This document shows positions 51,066 to 52,923 of a stretch of DNA of 52,923 nucleotides, piece after piece. This DNA comes from Paludibacteraceae bacterium (GTDB taxonomy: Bacteria; Bacteroidota; Bacteroidia; Bacteroidales; Paludibacteraceae), in the NCBI GenBank assembly GCA_024405855.1, contig JAKSNZ010000011.1, positions 1-52,923 of the forward strand, written 5' to 3'. Below the pieces are notes generated by a model that was not told where the DNA came from, did no database searches, and saw only the letters and a list, made by a program, of their open reading frames with translations. Made by a program: the position numbers and the translations under genes. How positions within the stretch are numbered: the first letter of the stretch is position 1; every line of letters begins with the position of its first letter.

Positions 51066-51073
51066 TATCTTTG
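51066..51073 (+). promoter_or_regulatory. Probable -7 box of the last gene
   Basis: TATCTTTG at 51066-51073 fits TAnnTTTG. No clear TTTG is present 19-20 nt upstream, so only the -7 element is called. The leader to the ATG at 51143 would be about 65 nt. Confidence 0.5.
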
Positions 51074-51142
51074 TAGTCTGTATATTGGCTCTGTGTGCCA
51101 TTATGCAGACTAAATTTTTTTAGACCTAAAAATTCATACTAT

Positions 51143-52923
51143 ATGAGAAACAATTACATTACAGGATTTTGTTTTAAATCATTGTTAATATTTATAGTGC
51201 TATCAACAGTTGTGTTGAATGGTTTTGCTGCGACAAAAAGATTGGTTGCTGGTACTCATTTTGACCCTAAAGACCCTACTGTACAGTATTTTCCTGTAAT
51301 AGATGAAAGTGGAAATAATGATAGCAAGCTATTCTTTTTTGGAAATCCTGAGAAGCAGCATTTTCGTGCTACATCACAATATCCATCTTATGGAGGACAT
51401 GAACATAGGTGGTTGAGATATTCAACATCTTCCACTTTGGAAAACAACAAGTATGTTTGCTCCACTACAGACAGAATAACGGGCGGAAAAGATGGTGATG
51501 GTTATACATTCTCTAAGGTTAATCGGGACGGATTCTTTTTCATTTCTAAACCAGGATACAATGAGTATTCGGTACTTGGTGAATTTGATATGGTTGGGTT
51601 GGCACCAGGCACGGTTTACGATATTGAGATAGGTTGGTATAACATTTCAGATACTTATTGGTCAGGAAATGATGGTGCAAGAATACTTGTCGAGGTATAT
51701 AGTAATGGATCTTTTGTGCAAAGATTTACTTGGAATGATTATGTATACGCAAATTCCGGGTTGCAAACGTCCACTGCCACAGTTACGGTGCCGGCAGGAA
51801 AGAACTCATTGGAAGTCTTTATTTTCAATAACTATTCCAAATATAGGTCAATGATTGCCGTTGACTATATTCTTGTGTATGGACAGGGTCTGTACATAAC
51901 TCCAGACCATGAGGGTCCATATCCTGCAGGAGAAGAGGTGACTTTAACTGCAAATGACGGTACAGCCCCATATACTTGGTATCAGTCAGTTGATAATGGA
52001 GCAACCTATACCGTGATTAGCGGACAAACAGGCTCGTCTATTACAGTTTCTCCTACTCAAAGAACTATTTATAAGTGTGTTGATGCCGGTAAGGCAGAAG
52101 ATACATACGAAATAAATCCTACGGTTATATGTGATGCCACTAAAACCAAGACTCTGTTTTCTGAGACTTTTGGTACATTGTCATCTGAAACGGCAAGGTC
52201 TTCAACCTCGTATTGCCCATATACCTACATAGAAGCTTGTAAGCCAATTAAGAATGGTGGTGAGTATGCTATTGTCGCACTTCCTAAATGGGGTGGTTGC
52301 GGAACACAGGCATCAGATGCTAATTCTTGTAACTGTACTTCAGATTTTTGGTTCAATTCTAAATATGACCATACTCAGGGTGGTTTAAAGGATGAAAAAT
52401 ATGGCGGAATGCTAATGCTAAACTGTAATAATATCGGAGATGTGTTGTATGAAAGGACAGTTGATGTTTGCTCACAGTCATGTTTATTATTCTCTGTTTG
52501 GGTAACAGCGGCTAATATTAGTGATGTAGACCCAATAAAGGCTAAGTTTGTTTTGAGAGGTGGAGGTAAAACAGGTCCTGTAATAGATGAGTATGAGGTT
52601 AAGAACATAGATGTGAATGCAGGGTGGAAGCAAATATCCGCAATGTTTAATTCAGGCACTTATTCTCAAGTGACAATCCAATTGGTTAACTTGGCTCCTG
52701 CCGGTCAAAAAGGTAATGATTTGCTTATAGATGATATTGAGTTTAAGACATGTAACCCTGAATCATACCTCTATACAGATGTGGATAGCGAGCGACTTGA
52801 TACAGTTGTCATTTGCCCTGCCTCTTCAGGTGCACAAAAGGTTAATATTAAACTTAATGCCGTTATTAAGGGTAATATGTTCCAAAATCCATATTTCTAT
52901 TGGCAAAAGTCTGAAAATGGAAC
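51143..52923 (+). CDS. Secreted multidomain protein, partial (runs past the window end)
   Basis: 593 complete codons are visible without a stop. The N-terminus (SLLIFIVLSTVVLNGFAA) is a signal peptide. Residues about 45-250 form a beta-rich domain with GLAPGTVYDIEIGWYNI and VTVPAGKNSLEVFIFNN, like a carbohydrate-binding or choice-of-anchor module. Then an Ig-like segment (YPAGEEVTLTANDGTAPYTWY) and a cysteine-rich domain beginning TKTLFSETFGTLSSETARSS with LLIDDIEFKTCNPE near its end, like the jelly-roll domains of Bacteroidota surface proteins. A further Ig-like repeat starts at the end. A C-terminal sorting domain may follow outside the window. Likely an exported or surface-bound protein; function unknown. 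Confidence 0.8.
   Translation, partial: MRNNYITGFCFKSLLIFIVLSTVVLNGFAATKRLVAGTHFDPKDPTVQYFPVIDESGNNDSKLFFFGNPEKQHFRATSQYPSYGGHEHRWLRYSTSSTLENNKYVCSTTDRITGGKDGDGYTFSKVNRDGFFFISKPGYNEYSVLGEFDMVGLAPGTVYDIEIGWYNISDTYWSGNDGARILVEVYSNGSFVQRFTWNDYVYANSGLQTSTATVTVPAGKNSLEVFIFNNYSKYRSMIAVDYILVYGQGLYITPDHEGPYPAGEEVTLTANDGTAPYTWYQSVDNGATYTVISGQTGSSITVSPTQRTIYKCVDAGKAEDTYEINPTVICDATKTKTLFSETFGTLSSETARSSTSYCPYTYIEACKPIKNGGEYAIVALPKWGGCGTQASDANSCNCTSDFWFNSKYDHTQGGLKDEKYGGMLMLNCNNIGDVLYERTVDVCSQSCLLFSVWVTAANISDVDPIKAKFVLRGGGKTGPVIDEYEVKNIDVNAGWKQISAMFNSGTYSQVTIQLVNLAPAGQKGNDLLIDDIEFKTCNPESYLYTDVDSERLDTVVICPASSGAQKVNIKLNAVIKGNMFQNPYFYWQKSENG

Overview
The window looks like a chromosomal segment of a Bacteroidota bacterium, most likely order Bacteroidales. 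The clues are promoters of the TTTG-N19/20-TAnnTTTG type, absence of Shine-Dalgarno leaders, a GldF-GldG fusion, a flexirubin/aryl-polyene type pigment cluster, a long single-chain PurL, a homodimeric pyruvate:ferredoxin oxidoreductase, ORF6N/RhuM-type proteins and large secreted Ig-like proteins. No rRNA, tRNA or CRISPR array was recognised.

Layout. 1-1104: a terminator, a hairpin-rich leader and cysK on the + strand. 1077-17596 (- strand): a tightly packed cluster of 15 genes for an aryl polyene/flexirubin-like lipid. It has a tyrosine-ammonia-lyase-like starter enzyme, a PaaK-like AMP ligase, two acyl carrier proteins, three ketosynthases (one fused to a chain-length-factor-like domain) plus a short KS-like protein, two hotdog dehydratases, a FabI-like reductase, a CrtI-like FAD enzyme, a GT2-acyltransferase fusion, an LpxL-like acyltransferase, a secreted hydrolase, a LolA-like carrier and an MMPL exporter. 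Its upstream neighbour nifJ ends only 2 nt before the first cluster gene, so the cluster may be read from the nifJ promoter. 21288-27978: a nucleotidyltransferase-fold protein, purL and a secreted tyrosine phosphatase.

28029-42307 is an accessory island. It starts with a mosaic ORF6N/RhuM gene, an orphan MNT nucleotidyltransferase, a PIN-domain toxin-antitoxin pair and a large secreted Ig-like protein. It continues with a four-gene defence operon (33116-41035): an ATPase and an adenosine deaminase that match the RADAR system (RdrA, RdrB), followed by a DUF2971 protein and a protein of unknown family with an EVE/McrB-N-like N-terminus. These last two are the most interesting candidates for undescribed RADAR accessory factors. 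The island ends with a 760-bp hairpin-rich non-coding stretch and a decayed HEPN-MNT module between 32-bp direct repeats.

42306-52923 returns to ordinary genes: a membrane-anchored protein with a propeller-like C-terminus, a PagL-like lipid A deacylase, divergent gldFG, dnaN, a DnaQ-family exonuclease and the first 593 codons of a secreted protein that runs off the window. A dispersed palindromic repeat family (core CGTCATCTCGAGC) lies at six intergenic places, and a 42-bp hairpin terminator is present in near-identical copies behind island genes. All function calls come from reading motifs by eye; no database search was run.
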